NCBI RefSeq assembly: GCF_026162425.1
Contig: NZ_JAOBQJ010000005.1
Location: 62,001-126,000 of the forward strand
DNA length: 64,000 nt
Direction: 5' to 3'
From: Flexivirga meconopsidis
GTDB taxonomy: Bacteria > Actinomycetota > Actinomycetes > Actinomycetales > Dermatophilaceae
The notes beneath the pieces are model-generated. The model saw nothing but the letters and a program-made list of their open reading frames with translations. It was not told where the DNA came from and searched no databases. This document shows, one piece after another, positions 62,177 to 64,000 of this stretch (its first letter is position 1; every line of letters begins with the position of its first letter). Made by a program: the position numbers and the translations under genes.

Positions 62177-63340
62177 ATGGCTGACCACTTCTCCGGACCA
62201 CGGATTCTCATCGACCCAGCCTCCGACGTGGCGGACGTCTACACCTTCCCCAGCCCGGACCGCCCCGGTCGTCTCGTCCTGGCGCTCGATGTGTTCCCTG
62301 CGGCCGCCCCGGCGGCGCGCTTCTCGGACGCGCTCGTCTACCGCTTCCGAGTACGACCCGTCGCACGGGACGGGCAGGGCTTCTCCGTCGGTGACCAGGA
62401 ATACACCCTCGACGTCACCTTCGACGCTCCGGGCGCGAGCGCGGGCAGCGAGCCGTCGGCGCAGACCGGCACGTGCACGCTGCCCGGCGGGGAGCAGCTC
62501 CGGTTCCCGGTCGACGAGGCGACCGAGACCGGCGGGGTGCGGATCTTCGCCGGCCCCCGCCTCGACCCGTTCTTCATCGACCTCAAGGGCGTCCTCGCGA
62601 CCGACGCCATCGAGCAGCTCGCCTTCCAGCCCGAGGGCGCGTCCAATGCCCTGCAGGGCGCGAACGTCCTGGCCATCGTCATCGAGATCGACCCCGCAGC
62701 AGTCTTCGGACCCGATGCCGGTCCGCTGCTCGGGGTGGTCGGCGAGACGGTGATCGCGGGTGGCCGACCAACACGGCTGGAGCGCATGGGGCGTCCGGAG
62801 ATCAAGAACGTCATCCTCGCGAGCAAGAAGTTCGACCAGGTCAACCGCGACCTGGAGATCCGGGACCTCTACAACGAGGAGGACGCCTTCGCCGTCCGAC
62901 CGGACTACGAGGGCGCCTACCGCGCCCGCTTCGACGCCAACCTGGCTTTCTTCGACCGCCTTGCCGGCGACATCGTCTGGCCGCCGGGCGAGGACGGCAC
63001 GCACCCCCTGACCGACCTGCTCTTCGCCGACTTTCTCGTCGTCGACACCTCCAAGCCGTTCTCCGAGAGCAGCAGCTTCGAGATCGAGCGCGCCGCACTC
63101 GCTGGCCGGGAACACACGACCTGCGGTGGCCGAGCGCCCAACGACGACATCGTGGACACCCTCTACACGCTCCTGGTCAACGGCGTCGACGGTGAGCGGA
63201 TCAGCGACGGAGTCGACCAGGCGACGAGGCCCGCGACCCACACCTTCCCCTACCTGGTCGCCCCCAACCCGACGCCCCCGGACGCGATGACGGTCCTGAC
63301 CTCCCTGTTGCCGCCGCCCGCTGAAGAGCCGGCGCCGTGA
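62177..63340 (+). CDS. DUF4331 family protein
   Basis: 387 residues from ATG 62177 with AAGGAG upstream. DUF4331 signatures are MADHFSGPRILIDPASDVAD with VYTFPSPDRPGRLVLALDVF, RIFAGPRLDPFFIDLKG, NVLAIVIEIDPAAVFG and RMGRPEIKNVIL, then the C-terminal FADFLVVDTSKPF and TCGGRAPNDDIVDTLYTLLV. The family is of unknown function and often secreted, but no signal peptide is present here. In other bacteria it is often followed by a TPR gene, as here. The stop overlaps the TPR gene start (GTGA). Confidence 0.88.
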   Translation: MADHFSGPRILIDPASDVADVYTFPSPDRPGRLVLALDVFPAAAPAARFSDALVYRFRVRPVARDGQGFSVGDQEYTLDVTFDAPGASAGSEPSAQTGTCTLPGGEQLRFPVDEATETGGVRIFAGPRLDPFFIDLKGVLATDAIEQLAFQPEGASNALQGANVLAIVIEIDPAAVFGPDAGPLLGVVGETVIAGGRPTRLERMGRPEIKNVILASKKFDQVNRDLEIRDLYNEEDAFAVRPDYEGAYRARFDANLAFFDRLAGDIVWPPGEDGTHPLTDLLFADFLVVDTSKPFSESSSFEIERAALAGREHTTCGGRAPNDDIVDTLYTLLVNGVDGERISDGVDQATRPATHTFPYLVAPNPTPPDAMTVLTSLLPPPAEEPAP

Positions 63341-64000
63341 CCGCGACGGTCATGGACCGAGGCGACGTGCGGACCACGGACGGCACGCTCGCTCTAGCCA
63401 ACCTCACGGCGCAGGTCGACATGCTGGTGGGGCAGGCACTCCCGGCAGGGTCACCGGACTCGGCCGCCCACCGGATCCTCGAGCAGCAGGCCACTCTCGT
63501 CGATCTGCTGACCCTGCGGGGGCACCTGCTCGGCTGCGTCGCCGACTACGAGCGGGCCTTCCAGGTCGCCGACCGGATGGTCGCCACCGCGCCGCACAGC
63601 GCCATCGCCCTGTCGGCAAGAGCCAGGACCAGGGCGACCCTGCACCGGTTCGCCGACGCCTGGTCCGACCTCGACGCTGCGCACCGAGCCGAACCGTCCG
63701 TCGACGGCCTCGATGCGGACCGATCAGCGATCCTGCAGGCGGTCGGCTGCTACGAGGAAGCTGAACTCCTGCTGCAGAACGCCGCTTCGCAGCAGTCGGA
63801 CTTCGCCAGCCTCAGCGCGCAAGCCGTCCTGTATGCCGAGCGCGGCAGCATCGCCGAAGCCGTGCAGGCCTTCGCCGCTGCCCACGACGCGCACCGTGGT
63901 GTCTCGCCCTTCCCCCTGGCTCAGCTGGACTTCCGGCGTGGGGTGATGTGGATGCGGGAGGGAGACCTCACGGCTGCACACGAGGCATTCGACGCGGCGC
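63337..64000 (+). CDS. TPR-repeat protein (3' end outside window)
   Basis: About 221 codons visible from GTG 63337, overlapping the DUF4331 stop. Alternating Ala/Leu-rich helices fit tetratricopeptide repeats: LRGHLLGCVADYERAFQVAD, ARARTRATLHRFADAWSDLD, AVGCYEEAELLLQ and AEAVQAFAAAHDAHRGVSPF, ending in EGDLTAAHEAFDAA at the window edge. No signal peptide. Probably a scaffold for the DUF4331/DyP proteins, inferred from translational coupling only. Confidence 0.75.
   Translation, partial: MTATVMDRGDVRTTDGTLALANLTAQVDMLVGQALPAGSPDSAAHRILEQQATLVDLLTLRGHLLGCVADYERAFQVADRMVATAPHSAIALSARARTRATLHRFADAWSDLDAAHRAEPSVDGLDADRSAILQAVGCYEEAELLLQNAASQQSDFASLSAQAVLYAERGSIAEAVQAFAAAHDAHRGVSPFPLAQLDFRRGVMWMREGDLTAAHEAFDAA

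Overview
The window is high-GC actinobacterial chromosome, probably Micrococcales and plausibly Dermacoccaceae or a neighbouring family. The support is very high third-position GC, many GTGA/ATGA start-stop overlaps, an actinobacterial class A RNase P RNA, mycobacterial-type gene sets (GuaB1, RNase H/CobC fusion, DUF3052, homodimeric AceE, metZ preceded by a rhodanese) and an IdeR/DtxR-type iron box. Placement below order level is inference.

Layout. 1-6.9 kb: FemAB ligase (cut by the window edge), a 58-codon Cys-rich protein under an iron box, UPF0173 hydrolase, GuaB1, a PI-PLC-like protein, an arylsulfotransferase-like protein and a small secreted protein. 7.0-13.8 kb: rnpB, an RNB ribonuclease, YaaA, an ion permease, and the thiamine salvage operon tenA-thiM-thiE-thiD behind a TPP riboswitch. 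13.8-20.1 kb: a two-component system, rhodanese-metZ, and the Nif3 / zinc-ribbon / RNase H-phosphatase operon. 20.2-24.75 kb: a Tat-exported molybdenum hydroxylase (large and 2Fe-2S subunits) with XdhC and MocA maturation factors.

24.77-36.33 kb is a lower-GC mobilizable island abutting tRNA-Val(UAC). It carries a small HTH protein, a VOC bleomycin-resistance-like protein, a decayed methyltransferase, a DHA2 efflux pump with divergent TetR, a MobF relaxase/helicase, a streptomycin 3''-phosphotransferase, two element-specific small proteins and a large serine recombinase whose reading frame runs into the tRNA gene.

36.6-52.3 kb: AhpE-type peroxiredoxin and DUF3052, a Tat-exported phospholipase C, then a purine-degradation block. 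Urate/xanthine permease, uricase, HIU hydrolase and OHCU decarboxylase read leftward. IclR regulator, an aldolase-like protein, hydroxypyruvate isomerase, tartronate-semialdehyde reductase, glyoxylate carboligase, glycerate kinase, allantoinase and ureidoglycine aminohydrolase follow. Together they turn urate into allantoin and glyoxylate and feed the carbon into phosphoglycerate; allantoate amidohydrolase and a ureidoglycolate-cleaving enzyme are not present here.

52.4-64 kb: pyruvate dehydrogenase E1, a glycerophosphodiesterase, a PucR-type regulator and an unusual operon in which two small paralogous proteins each precede a DyP-type heme peroxidase, followed by DUF4331 and TPR proteins (the last cut by the window end). 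This DyP/DUF4331/TPR operon is the best candidate for an undescribed system. A second global signal is that CATAC/GTATG in the host DNA occurs almost only as GNCATAC/GTATGNC, a rule the island does not follow.
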